Shown here one piece after another: positions 40,663 through 49,827 of a stretch of DNA of 64,000 nt. The notes beneath the pieces are model-generated. The model was not told the origin of the DNA and ran no database searches. It saw only the letters and a list, made by a program, of their open reading frames with translations. Position numbers and translations under genes: made by a program. This stretch comes from CAXBCP01 sp963974055 (lineage in GTDB: Bacteria; Pseudomonadota; Alphaproteobacteria; MPNO01; UBA830): NCBI GenBank assembly GCA_963974055.1, contig CAXBCP010000004.1:62001-126000 (forward strand), written 5' to 3'. Numbering within the stretch: the first letter of the stretch is position 1; the number at the start of each line of letters is the position of its first letter.

Positions 40663-42737
40663 CACGCTTCCCATTTCAGGACAATATAACCGAGCGCGTT
40701 GATCCGCGCCGTAAAGCCGGCGAGCACGATGGTGGTGGTTTCGTCCTCGGCGATGATCGCCGGGCCGCCGATCACGGCGCCGGGCGCCAGTGCGCTGCGC
40801 TGGTAAACCGGGACGCTGCTGAACACTCCGGTATCGGGATCGAACATGTCCCGCATCCCCGATGGGTCCCGGGCGACTGCCGCCGGATCGGGCGGACAGG
40901 GCGCCGGAGCTTCGATTTCAGCGGAAAGGCGCAGGGTCCAGTTCATTGCTTCCACATCGAGGCCCGGAATACGGCGGGAATAGGTTTCCGCATAGGCCTG
41001 ATTGAACGCTTCGCCCAACGTGTCCCGCAGGGACCGGTCATAGGGGCCGGCGGGCAGATCGACGGTGATTTCATGTCCCTGGCCGCGATACCGCATATCG
41101 GCGGTTCGCTTTTCGACCAGAACGGCGCCCGGTGCGGCGGCGGCGACGATTTCTTCGGCTTCGGTGCGCATCTCTCTGAAAAGCGCGTTCAGCCCGTCCG
41201 GGTCGAACGAATCGTCGAGCAGCGCATAGCGGCTGCGCACGACCTCATAGGCGACCGGCGCCTGCAGAAAGCCGACCGCGGAGCCGACCCCGGCCGCCAC
41301 GGGCAGAATAACCTCTTCGATTTCGAGCTTGCGCGCCAGCCGCGCGGCGTGAAGCGGGGCCGCGCCGCCGAAAGCCACCATCGTCCGTCCGCGGACTTCC
41401 TTGCCGCGCTCCACCGCGTGCACGCGGGCGGCGTTTGCCATGTTTTCCTCGACCACCTCGACGATGCCGAATGCCGCATCGGTTGTCGAAAGCGAGAGGG
41501 CTGCGCCGACGGACGTATCGATTGCCGTTGCCGATAATCCGGCGTCGAGCGTAATGGTGCCCCCGGCGAAGGCAGCTGGGTCGATCCGGCCGAGCCGTAC
41601 ATTGGCATCCGTGATCGTCGGCGCTGTACCGCCTTTGCCGTAACATGCCGGGCCGGGGGCCGCCCCGGCGCTTTCGGGGCCGACATGGATTCGTGACAGG
41701 GCGTCCACCCGGGCGATCGAGCCGCCGCCGGCGCCGATTTCGACCATCTCGATGACCGGTATGCGAAGGGGCAGGCCGCTGCCTTTGAGAAAACGGTACT
41801 GCCGCGCGACCTCGAAACTCCGCGAATGCTGGGGTTCGCCGTCATCGATAAGGCAGATTTTGGCCGTCGTGCCCCCCATATCGAAGGAGAGAACCCTGTC
41901 GAGACCGCATTCCTGTGCCAGCCGGGCCGCCAGGATCGCCCCGCCGGCAGGGCCGGATTCCACGAGGCGGATCGGGAAACGCCGGGCGGTCTCAAGCGAT
42001 GTCAGCCCGCCGCCCGACGTCATCAGGTTGAGCGGGCAGGTGAACCCCATCCGGCCGAGTTCATCCGACAGGCGGCCGAGATAATTCGACATCAGGGGCT
42101 GAACATAGGCATTGGCGGCGGTGGTCGACCAGCGTTCGTATTCGCGGATTTCCGGCGAAACCTCGCTCGAGAGCGAGACAAGAACCCCGGGCAGTTCGCG
42201 CGTGAGAATCTCGGCGAGCTGCCGTTCGTGATCCGGCGCGGCATAGGAATGCATCAGCCCGACCGCAACCGATTCAATATCGTTATCGCGAAGTGCCTGC
42301 AGGACGCCGTCGAGCGATTCCTCGACGAACGGGATCAGTACGTTTCCGCGCGCATCGACGCGTTCGGTAACGCCGAACCGGAATTCCCGGGGAACCAGCG
42401 GCAGCGGCTTGTTCAGGAAAATATCGTATTGCTCGAACCGGTTTTCGTACGCCATTTCGATCGCGTCGCGGAAGCCGTCCGTCACCAGCATCGCTGTCTT
42501 CGCGCCCTTGCGTTCGATCAGCGCGTTCGTCGCGAGAGTCGTGCCATGGACGATCAGCGCAAAATCTGCCGGACCCAGGCCGGTTTTTTCCATCGCCTGG
42601 CGGACGCCCCGAAAGACGCCTTCTTCCGGCGCATGCGGGGTTGTCGGAACCTTGCAGGTGTACAGCTCGCCGCGGTACGTGACGGCAATATCGGTAAACG
42701 TACCGCCAATATCTGCGGCAAGACGGGCTTGTGCCAT
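40662..42737 (-). CDS. hyuA: N-methylhydantoinase/oxoprolinase subunit A
   Basis: A 691-residue HyuA-family ATPase-fold subunit: 'ADIGGTFTDIAVTYRG' (nucleotide-binding), 'LIVHGTTLATNALIERKGAKTAMLVTDGFRD' and 'LSFDMGGTTAKICLIDDG', with the C-terminal 'LGGPAIIAEDETTTIVL' variant 'IGGPAIIAEDE'. It works with HyuB. It lies behind an amidohydrolase gene with a 165-base gap that shows no gene. Together they point to use of a cyclic amide or related nitrogen compound. Confidence 0.92.
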   Translation of the reverse strand: MAQARLAADIGGTFTDIAVTYRGELYTCKVPTTPHAPEEGVFRGVRQAMEKTGLGPADFALIVHGTTLATNALIERKGAKTAMLVTDGFRDAIEMAYENRFEQYDIFLNKPLPLVPREFRFGVTERVDARGNVLIPFVEESLDGVLQALRDNDIESVAVGLMHSYAAPDHERQLAEILTRELPGVLVSLSSEVSPEIREYERWSTTAANAYVQPLMSNYLGRLSDELGRMGFTCPLNLMTSGGGLTSLETARRFPIRLVESGPAGGAILAARLAQECGLDRVLSFDMGGTTAKICLIDDGEPQHSRSFEVARQYRFLKGSGLPLRIPVIEMVEIGAGGGSIARVDALSRIHVGPESAGAAPGPACYGKGGTAPTITDANVRLGRIDPAAFAGGTITLDAGLSATAIDTSVGAALSLSTTDAAFGIVEVVEENMANAARVHAVERGKEVRGRTMVAFGGAAPLHAARLARKLEIEEVILPVAAGVGSAVGFLQAPVAYEVVRSRYALLDDSFDPDGLNALFREMRTEAEEIVAAAAPGAVLVEKRTADMRYRGQGHEITVDLPAGPYDRSLRDTLGEAFNQAYAETYSRRIPGLDVEAMNWTLRLSAEIEAPAPCPPDPAAVARDPSGMRDMFDPDTGVFSSVPVYQRSALAPGAVIGGPAIIAEDETTTIVLAGFTARINALGYIVLKWEA

Positions 42738-42902
42738 ATGATTCAGGTTTATCCCTTGGGGCCGGGCCGATTGTAGCCTTTCGGCGGTTGCGCGGTAAGG
42801 GCCAACGTACCGGAAACCCCGGTTTCCCGCCTGAATTCCCTCATTTGTCCCTGGAGTTGCGGAGCGACGGGCGCCGCGCCGTTCGGGGTCGATAAAATGA
42901 TT

Positions 42903-44144
42903 CTAGACGAGAGCGGCCGCCTGTTCCGTTTGCCAGACATCGCGCAGCAGCCGCCGGTCGGGCGTTATTTCGCGACCCTGCCGGTATACCATGGCAGGTA
43001 CGAGCCTCTCATCGACGCTGAGGATTTCGCCTTCGGCGTCGGGCAGGTCCCATTTTCCGGCGACCGGGTCCAGCACGGTAATATCTGCGCGGGATCCGAT
43101 ACCGAGCGTGCCGATTTCGTTTTCTTCCTGCAGGATCTTGGCCGGGTTCACGGTCACGCGGCGGATCACGTCTGCGAGCGGCATGCCCAGTGCATTCAGA
43201 CGGGTCATCGCGCCGCACAGGCTGTAATCCAGCAGGCTGTCGTCATGGTAGCTGTTGAAATCGGCATGGACGTCGCTCCCGATCGTGTTCGGGAACAGTT
43301 TCGCGGCCATCATGGCGCGCGCGATGCGATAGCTGAAATTGACGCCGTAGCCGATATCGAAATGGACGCCGCGCTCGTAGGCTTCCAGCACGACGTCGGG
43401 GACCTTGTCCCCCGGACCCATGATCCCGTCCGGCATGCAGCTATAGACGTGGGCGACGGTGTCGCCGGGACGGACCAGCGGTAATACACGTTCCATCACC
43501 GTTTCGGGACGCGGCCTGTTGGGCTCGTCCACGGGAAACAGTTCGCCAGTGTGAATGTATAGCGGCAGGCCGGTCACGTCGCCCGCTTCGACCGCCATCT
43601 CCAGCACATCGGTTTCCCAGAACGAAAACCCGCCGGATTCGCCGTGCGATTTGATGCCTTTGACGAGGTCGGGATAATCGGCCTGTGCCTCGACAATCGC
43701 TTCGACGCGCATCATGCCGGGATTGTGGAGCACCGTCCCTTCCATGCCGCCCATGAGGGCGCCCGCGAGGTTGGCGGAAACGAAACTGCGCACGTCGGTT
43801 TCCGCAGGGTCGGCGATATAGGCCTTGAACCCGCCGACGGTCCACGGCCCCGCACTGCCCTGGTCTATGATCGTTGTCGCGCCGGAATGCACGCCGGCTT
43901 CGTCCGCGGGGAGCCCGAAATTGGTGACCCATTCATAGACATGAACGTGCATGTCTATCAGGCCGGGGCAGACGATTTTGCCCGTCGCGTCGTATGTGTT
44001 CTTTGCCTGGTGCGCCGGCAACTCCGTCGCGACGGCGGCAATACGGCCGTCGGTCACGGCGACCTGCGCGGGACCGTCCAGTTCGCCGGCGGGGTCGATG
44101 ACGCGGCCGCCGGTAATCACGAGATCGTATAGAGGCATGGTCAT
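42903..44144 (-). CDS. Amidohydrolase/deacetylase family metallohydrolase (COG3964-like)
   Basis: A 413-residue TIM-barrel amidohydrolase. Metal ligands are His66 and His68 (GLIDMHVHVYEW), a probable carboxylated lysine in 'VKGIKSHGESGG', histidines in 'YIHTGELFP' and 'TVAHVYSC', and the aspartate in 'TIGSDVHADF'. It most resembles the Atu3266-type amidohydrolases rather than true dihydroorotases. It is in the ABC-hyuAB operon. Hydrolysis of a cyclic or N-acyl amide is likely. Confidence 0.82.
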   Translation of the reverse strand: MTMPLYDLVITGGRVIDPAGELDGPAQVAVTDGRIAAVATELPAHQAKNTYDATGKIVCPGLIDMHVHVYEWVTNFGLPADEAGVHSGATTIIDQGSAGPWTVGGFKAYIADPAETDVRSFVSANLAGALMGGMEGTVLHNPGMMRVEAIVEAQADYPDLVKGIKSHGESGGFSFWETDVLEMAVEAGDVTGLPLYIHTGELFPVDEPNRPRPETVMERVLPLVRPGDTVAHVYSCMPDGIMGPGDKVPDVVLEAYERGVHFDIGYGVNFSYRIARAMMAAKLFPNTIGSDVHADFNSYHDDSLLDYSLCGAMTRLNALGMPLADVIRRVTVNPAKILQEENEIGTLGIGSRADITVLDPVAGKWDLPDAEGEILSVDERLVPAMVYRQGREITPDRRLLRDVWQTEQAAALV

Positions 44145-44166
44145 CGTCCGACCCTTCGTTGGTTCG

Positions 44167-44997
44167 CTATCGGTCTTCGCTGCTGAAGATGTAATTCATA
44201 ATATATTCCACCAACATCAGGATGAGGAACAAAAGCATACCGACGGCGAGAAGGAAGACGATCGCCGCGAGCGCCAGGGCAGTTTCGAGGCTGGAGGATG
44301 CAAAGCTGATCAGGTAGCCGATACCCGACTGGGCCGTGACGAATTCGCCGACGATAACGCCGATAATCGCCAGGGTCAGGCCGATCCGCATGCCTGTGAA
44401 GATGTGCGGCAACGCAAAAGGAAACCGGACCCGGAACAGGATCTGCCACCTGGTCGCCGTCAGCGAATCGCATAGCCGGACGAAATACGGATTGGTGTTC
44501 ATCAGACCGGTGGAGGATGACACGACGATCGGGAACAGCGACAGACACATGGCATAGGCCAGGCGCGATTCGGACCCGAGGCCGAACCAGAGGACGAAAA
44601 GCGGCGCCAGTGCAATCGTCGGAATCAGCTGGAACAGGACCAGGTTTGGATACAGCATCTCCCGCGCGATGCGCGAGACGGTGATGAGCATCGCGAGCCC
44701 GACCCCGCAGAACGCGGCGAGGGCGAATCCCGCCAGGCATTCGAAAAACGTCTGTTGGGCATGGCCGTACATGAAGCCGCTTTGCATCAACAGCATGTCG
44801 AGGACATCCGACGGCGGCGGCAGGACGACGCTCGGAAATATCTTCGCATCGACAACGTAGTTCCAGCCCCAGAGCACCAGCAGGAGGGTTCCGACCGGCA
44901 GCGCGATTTTGCGCATCACGACGGCGCGCTCCTGCACGCTGCCAAAGGCGGAACCGATGCCGGCGATCAACGATGCGCTGCGGGGTATGCTTGCCAT
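44167..44997 (-). CDS. ABC importer permease 2 (SsuC/TauC/ThiX-type)
   Basis: A 276-residue permease with about six helices. The BPD_transp_1 coupling region is around 'LCDSLTATRWQILFRVRFPFALPHIFTGMRIGLTLAIIGVIVGEF', of which the EAA-like core is RFPFALPHIF. It is closely similar in plan to the permease encoded at 45004-45930, so the transporter is probably a heterodimer. The two genes are 6 bases apart. Confidence 0.85.
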   Translation of the reverse strand: MASIPRSASLIAGIGSAFGSVQERAVVMRKIALPVGTLLLVLWGWNYVVDAKIFPSVVLPPPSDVLDMLLMQSGFMYGHAQQTFFECLAGFALAAFCGVGLAMLITVSRIAREMLYPNLVLFQLIPTIALAPLFVLWFGLGSESRLAYAMCLSLFPIVVSSSTGLMNTNPYFVRLCDSLTATRWQILFRVRFPFALPHIFTGMRIGLTLAIIGVIVGEFVTAQSGIGYLISFASSSLETALALAAIVFLLAVGMLLFLILMLVEYIMNYIFSSEDR

Positions 44998-45003
44998 GTA
45001 CAG

Positions 45004-45930
45004 TTACTGCCCGAACCAGCGTTTGACGAGCCATGTGCCCAGTTCCACAAGGCCATAGAAAATCAGGCCGATGAAACACAGCATGAGCACGGCGGCCAAC
45101 ATCAGGTCGATGTCGGAACGCCCCGCCGAGATCAGAATGACATAACCCAGGCCTTGCTGGGATGTGATGAATTCGCCGACAATCACGCCGATCATGGCCA
45201 GCGTGATGCTGATTTTCATCGCGCTGAAAAGGTAAGGAAGCGAATACGGAAAACGTACATACACCAGCATTTGCCATTTGTTTGCCGTCAGCGCCCGGCA
45301 GAGTTTCAGCATTGACGGGTCGGTATTGGAAAGCCCGGCGGTCATGCTGATGATGATCGGGAAAATGCTGATAAAAGTGGCAAAGCCGAGCCGCGATTCC
45401 ATGTCGATACCGAGCCACAGAACGAACATCGGCGCCCAGGCGACCTTGGGCACGATCTGGAACGCAATGATATTGGGATAGAACGCTTCCTTCAGGGAAA
45501 GCGACCATGTCATCGCGACCGAAATTGCAATACCGGCGATCAGTGCAATGGCAAATCCCCCCAGTGCCACGCCTGCGGTCGCGGGTACGTTTTCGAGCAG
45601 AAGGATACGGTTTTCGACCAGCGAAACCAGAATTGCTGTTGGTGCTGGCAATATCGACGGCGGGTAATTCGTCACCCAGACAATAAATTCCCACAGCGCG
45701 AGCACGGCAAGACCAAATGCCGCCGGCAGAACAAAAGGGCGAATCTGCTGGAACCGGCCGGCAAAACCGGAAAAGGCCGGAGGGATGGCGTCGGCGGGCG
45801 AGTTGGTTGCGGGGGCGCCGGTATCCGCGACGGCCGACCGTACGCCGGGACTGTCTTCGCCGGAACGGGCTGCCGGCGTGTCGGCGGCTAGGGTGTCGAG
45901 ATCCGAGACGGTGATGGCGTGGGTGTTCAT
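45004..45930 (-). CDS. ABC importer permease 1 (SsuC/TauC/ThiX-type)
   Basis: A 308-residue permease with an extra hydrophilic N-terminal tail of about 65 residues rich in Ala, Asp and Pro, then six helices. The coupling motif includes RFPYSLPYLF. 'WAPMFVLWLGIDMESRLGFATFISIFPI' in part mirrors the equivalent segment of permease 2. It lies 12 bases behind the ATPase gene. Confidence 0.85.
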   Translation of the reverse strand: MNTHAITVSDLDTLAADTPAARSGEDSPGVRSAVADTGAPATNSPADAIPPAFSGFAGRFQQIRPFVLPAAFGLAVLALWEFIVWVTNYPPSILPAPTAILVSLVENRILLLENVPATAGVALGGFAIALIAGIAISVAMTWSLSLKEAFYPNIIAFQIVPKVAWAPMFVLWLGIDMESRLGFATFISIFPIIISMTAGLSNTDPSMLKLCRALTANKWQMLVYVRFPYSLPYLFSAMKISITLAMIGVIVGEFITSQQGLGYVILISAGRSDIDLMLAAVLMLCFIGLIFYGLVELGTWLVKRWFGQ

Positions 45931-45942
45931 CGGTTGACCATA

Positions 45943-46755
45943 TTAGGCGGCTTTGGCGCCCGCGTTTTCCTGCTCGCTGATCTTGTTTCTCAGGTAAGCG
46001 CAGATTTCGTTAAATTCGGGGCTGCCCGTAATGGCGAAATCCCGGGGACGCGGGAATGGAATTGTCAGGTCGGCGACGATGCGTCCCGGTCGTGCGCTCA
46101 TGACGAGCACGCGGTCGGACAGAAAGACCGATTCACGGATGCTGTGGGTCACGAACAGGCCCGTCTTGCGGAATTCCTGCCACATGTCGACCAGGACCTC
46201 GTTCATTTCGTCGCGGGTAATCGCGTCGAGCGCGCTGAAGGGTTCATCCATCAGCAACAGCGACGGATCGTAGACAAGTGCGCGGCAGATCGCGACGCGC
46301 TGGCGCATGCCGCCGGAGAGCTGGCCTGGCTTCTTGTCGAGAAAATCGCCCAGGCCAACGCGGGTCAGAAGATTGATCGCGGTCTCGCGATACTCTTCGG
46401 CGGGCCTTTTTAAAATCTTGATCGGAAACATGACGTTTTCGAGGGTCGTCTTCCATGGCAGGAGAGTGGAGTCCTGGAACATCAGGCCGATATCTTCCCG
46501 TGTTCCCTCCATCGGTTTTCCGCCCACGTCGATCCGGCCGGTCGTCATGGGTTCGAGCCCCGCGACCATCATCAGCAACGTGCTTTTGCCGCAGCCGCTG
46601 GGCCCGAGAAGCGAGACGAACTCGCCTTCCCGGACCCGGCAGTGTACTTCAGACAGCGCTTCTACCTGTTTCGGTCCGGGATTGTATATCTTCCGTACAC
46701 CGTCAACGTTCACATAGGCGTCTGCCCGTGAAATGGTAGAAGTCGTCTGTGTCAT
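45943..46755 (-). CDS. ABC importer ATP-binding protein (SsuB/TauB/ThiZ-type)
   Basis: A 270-residue ATPase with Walker A 'GPSGCGKST', signature 'LSGGMRQRVAICRAL', Walker B 'LLLMDEPFSALD' and H-loop 'FVTHSIRE'. This set is typical of nitrate/sulfonate/taurine/thiamine-precursor importers. It lies between the binding-protein and permease genes. Confidence 0.9.
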   Translation of the reverse strand: MTQTTSTISRADAYVNVDGVRKIYNPGPKQVEALSEVHCRVREGEFVSLLGPSGCGKSTLLMMVAGLEPMTTGRIDVGGKPMEGTREDIGLMFQDSTLLPWKTTLENVMFPIKILKRPAEEYRETAINLLTRVGLGDFLDKKPGQLSGGMRQRVAICRALVYDPSLLLMDEPFSALDAITRDEMNEVLVDMWQEFRKTGLFVTHSIRESVFLSDRVLVMSARPGRIVADLTIPFPRPRDFAITGSPEFNEICAYLRNKISEQENAGAKAA

Positions 46756-46790
46756 ACTTTTCGTCCTGCTGAGTTTAAATGCTCACCGTT

Positions 46791-47930
46791 TTACGAAAGC
46801 ACGGCCGCATAGCTTTTGGCATATGCGTCGACCTTGGCCATTTCCTCCGGCGTAAACTTGAACCGGTTGGTGATATGCTCAAGGTGAAGCATCGAATCCA
46901 GCGCCGGCGCCTTTTCGCCGGGTTTGGCGACATACTTCATGATCATTTCGGTCATCTTCTTGTAGGAGTCCATGTTGATGCTCCCCATGCCCGTCGCGGC
47001 GACTTCAGGCCGGTTGTTGACATGCGCGAACAGCCCGGTTTCCAGCTTCAGAGCTTCTTTCTTGCTCTTGGTCAGACCGGCTTCCGGGAAGGCCCGGATG
47101 AAGATTTCGTTGGCTTCATCGGGGTTCAGCATCGTGAACATGATGGCTTCGACGAGTGCATCGGTAACCGCGGCGCACAGGCCCGGATCCTTGGCATACA
47201 TTTCGGGCTGCGTGATCAGCATGTAGCCATAGAACGGCATGTCGTAATTGTCGTACAGGAACCAGCCGACGTCATATCCCTTCGATTTGACATCGGGGGC
47301 GACCGACGACGCGAAGCAGGAGATGCAGTCCACTTTCTTCTGCAGCAATACGCCGGTGCGGATCTTGTTGTCGACCTGGACCACGTTGACCTTGTCGAAG
47401 TCGAATCCCGCTTTTTCGCCGAACAGCGGCAGGAAGGGGAATTCGCCGGATTTGACGACGGAGCCCATTTTCTTGCCTTCGAGGTCTTTCGGCGACTTGA
47501 TGCCCGAAGACCGGAGATAGCCGACGCCCATCGACGAACTGTAGCTCAGGCAGGCGAGGTGGGCGAGCCCGAGGCCCTTGACGACCTGGAGATAGGCGGC
47601 GGGCGCAGCCGAAATGCCGAAATCGAACTTGCCCTGTCCGACGGCCTGCGCCGACGCAACGGAGCCGAAGCCGCGGCTGCTGGTCGCCTTGATCCCGTGT
47701 TTCTTGAAAAAACCCTTCGCGATCGCGACCTGGACCCACTGGCTGCCGCCATTCGGAATCCAGGACTCCGTAAACGTGATGCTTTTCTCGCTCTGGGCGG
47801 CAAACACCTGCGACGCCGATCCGAAGGTCGACGCGGCGGTCGCCGCGATCGCCGTGCCTGCTGCCGATTTGACGAAAGACCGCCTGTCGAGCGTGCTGCT
47901 GAACTTCGACTTATCCGTTTTGCGTGTCAT
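46791..47930 (-). CDS. NMT1/SsuA-type periplasmic binding protein with Tat-like signal
   Basis: A 379-residue substrate-binding protein. The N-terminus has 'DRRSFVKSAAGTAIAATAAST', a twin-arginine-like signal of the S-R-R-x-F-x-K type, cleaved near VFAA. The mature part is SsuA/THI5-like: 'GGSQWVQVAIAKGFFKKHGI' and 'FDFGISAAPAAYLQV'. ATG 47930 follows GAGGAGTTCCGG. It is the first gene of the catabolic operon and should set ligand specificity, which cannot be read from sequence. Confidence 0.87.
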   Translation of the reverse strand: MTRKTDKSKFSSTLDRRSFVKSAAGTAIAATAASTFGSASQVFAAQSEKSITFTESWIPNGGSQWVQVAIAKGFFKKHGIKATSSRGFGSVASAQAVGQGKFDFGISAAPAAYLQVVKGLGLAHLACLSYSSSMGVGYLRSSGIKSPKDLEGKKMGSVVKSGEFPFLPLFGEKAGFDFDKVNVVQVDNKIRTGVLLQKKVDCISCFASSVAPDVKSKGYDVGWFLYDNYDMPFYGYMLITQPEMYAKDPGLCAAVTDALVEAIMFTMLNPDEANEIFIRAFPEAGLTKSKKEALKLETGLFAHVNNRPEVAATGMGSINMDSYKKMTEMIMKYVAKPGEKAPALDSMLHLEHITNRFKFTPEEMAKVDAYAKSYAAVLS

Positions 47931-48279
47931 CCGGAACTCCTCTGTTAAATACATCGGCGCCAGATCCTTCCGGTCGCCGTCGACCGGTGGCCTGTGCTCG
48001 ATCGTTACTACGCAATTTTCGTGCCAACTCAGCTGAGAGCCTGAATCCCGCCGATTCCGATTTGGACGGTCCGGTGCGGAAACGCAAAGGCGTGCCGAAC
48101 TGCACAGAAAATGCGCGTTCGCCGCTCAATTAGGCAGGCGCTGCCCGTAAATCGTCCGGTATTCGGCGGCGGTGGCGGTGGAAACGAATGGTCCAGGTGG
48201 CATGGTTATTGCAAGCCTTTCCCGGGTCGCCGCCATTCCGGGATCGTCCGGTATCCGCGGCATTATCCGGAGTATCGTC
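47931..48279. promoter_or_regulatory. Divergent control region between the ABC operon and the TRZ/ATZ amidohydrolase
   Basis: This 349-base stretch separates two divergent transcription units and contains no convincing gene. A CTCAG-CTGAG palindrome at 48028-48037 is the only symmetrical element I see. No clear promoter hexamers stand out. Confidence 0.5.
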
Positions 48280-49803
48280 ATGTCCAGTCAGAATGCCGGC
48301 GCCGACACGCTTACCTGCCTGGCGGGCGGCACCGTTTACACTTTCGACGGGGAAAGCCGGGTTATCGAGGGCGGCGAGGTCTGGATGTCGGGCGCGCGCA
48401 TCGTTGCGGTAGGGGCGGCCGGAAGCTTTCCGGCGCCGCATGACCGTGTAGAGCGCATCGACGTTTCGGGTCGCATGGTCATCCCGGGGCTGATCAACGC
48501 CCACACCCATTCCTATTCGGCATTACTGAAGGGCTCGGTCGAAAGCGAGCCGCTGGATATCTACATGTTGTCGGTCATTGCGTCCGGCGCGGCGATGACC
48601 CCGCGGGAAATCTATGTCAGCGCGCAGCTCGACGCGTTGGCGATGATGCATACCGGGGTGACCGCAGCAATAGATCACTATTCGGAACGGCCGGCTCTGT
48701 CCGCCGACGGTCTGGGCGCGGTATGCGCGGCGTTCGAGGATATAGGCATGCGGGCAACCGTCGCGACGATGTTCGCGGACCGGCCCTATATCGATACGGT
48801 GCCGGTCGACCGGGACGCCTTGCCGCCGGAAATCGTCGCCGCTGCCGCAGCCCATGCAGCGCCCGACGCCGCTGCCTATTTCGACATCATGGAAGCCGCC
48901 GTGTCCGGCGAGAAGGAAGATGCGCGTGTCCGGGTGATCCTGGGGGTCGACGGCCCGCAACGCTGCTCCGACCTGTTGATGGAAATGACCGGCGACTTTC
49001 AGCAGCGGCATCGTTGCGGCCTGCATACCCACATGCTGGAAACCAAGACCCAGGCGGCCATGCGGTCCGCCGGCGGTCCCGGTTTCGTGCGGCGTATGGC
49101 CGATCTCGGCATCCTCGACGACAAATCGTCTCTCGTGCATTTCGTCTGGTCGGACGAGGAGGATATCGCCGCTGCCGCCGATTCCGGCGTGACCGTCGTG
49201 CACTCGCCTTCTTCAAACGCCATGCTCGGCGCAGGCATAGCACCTGTTCTGCGCCTGCGGGCGGCCGGCATTCCCGTCGCCTATGGAACCGACGGTTCCA
49301 ATTGCGGCCCGCCGGCGCTGCTCGAGAGCATGCGCCTGGGCTGTTATCTGATGCGTCTGACGGACCCTGAATTCGAATCCTGGCCCGATGCCCGCACGGT
49401 TCTCGGCGAAGGGTATGCCGCCGGCGCCAGGGCGGTTGGCCGGGCGGGGGAAATCGGCGTCCTCGAGGCGGGCGCACGCGCCGACATCGCGGTGTTGAAG
49501 CCGGTCGATTACTGGCACCGCCCGATGGGCGATCCCTACCGGCATTTGCTGTACTACGAAAACGGCGCATCGACCGAACACGTTTGGGTCGATGGCCGGC
49601 AGGTGGTGGAATCGGGCCGTGTGACGACGATCGACGAAACGGCCCTGATCGCCGAGGCCACGGAAATCGCGGCGCGTCGGCGGAGCGGGACATCCGCCGC
49701 GGCAATGGCGGCGGTCGATGCGCAATACCCCGCCTTCCGGAAGATGATCCTGGACAACTTCACGAACGATATCGGGATCGACCGTCGCGTCACCCTTGGC
49801 TAA
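48280..49803 (+). CDS. TRZ/ATZ-type amidohydrolase
   Basis: A 507-residue amidohydrolase of the atrazine chlorohydrolase/guanine deaminase/hydroxydechloroatrazine group. Metal ligands are His75 and His77 (INAHTHSYS), a histidine in 'HTHMLETKTQ', 'TVVHSPSSNAML' and Asp in 'AYGTDGSNCG'. ATG 48280 is chosen for its GGAG site and because homology starts there; ATGs at 48172 and 48202 are possible. Relatives deaminate or dechlorinate N-heterocycles. It is divergent from the ABC operon and convergent with the LysR gene. Confidence 0.83.
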   Translation: MSSQNAGADTLTCLAGGTVYTFDGESRVIEGGEVWMSGARIVAVGAAGSFPAPHDRVERIDVSGRMVIPGLINAHTHSYSALLKGSVESEPLDIYMLSVIASGAAMTPREIYVSAQLDALAMMHTGVTAAIDHYSERPALSADGLGAVCAAFEDIGMRATVATMFADRPYIDTVPVDRDALPPEIVAAAAAHAAPDAAAYFDIMEAAVSGEKEDARVRVILGVDGPQRCSDLLMEMTGDFQQRHRCGLHTHMLETKTQAAMRSAGGPGFVRRMADLGILDDKSSLVHFVWSDEEDIAAAADSGVTVVHSPSSNAMLGAGIAPVLRLRAAGIPVAYGTDGSNCGPPALLESMRLGCYLMRLTDPEFESWPDARTVLGEGYAAGARAVGRAGEIGVLEAGARADIAVLKPVDYWHRPMGDPYRHLLYYENGASTEHVWVDGRQVVESGRVTTIDETALIAEATEIAARRRSGTSAAAMAAVDAQYPAFRKMILDNFTNDIGIDRRVTLG

Positions 49804-49827
49804 CGCCGGTTTTTGCCGGCACGCCTG

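Noticed and set aside
44141..45694. A 517-codon minus-strand frame across both ABC permease genes
   Set aside because: It is out of frame with two clear permeases and has no hydrophobic helix pattern.
48021..48080. A possible TPP riboswitch before the ABC operon or the amidohydrolase (GCTGAGAG present)
   Set aside because: Only the short CTGAGA element matches. The second conserved block of the TPP riboswitch is absent on both strands.
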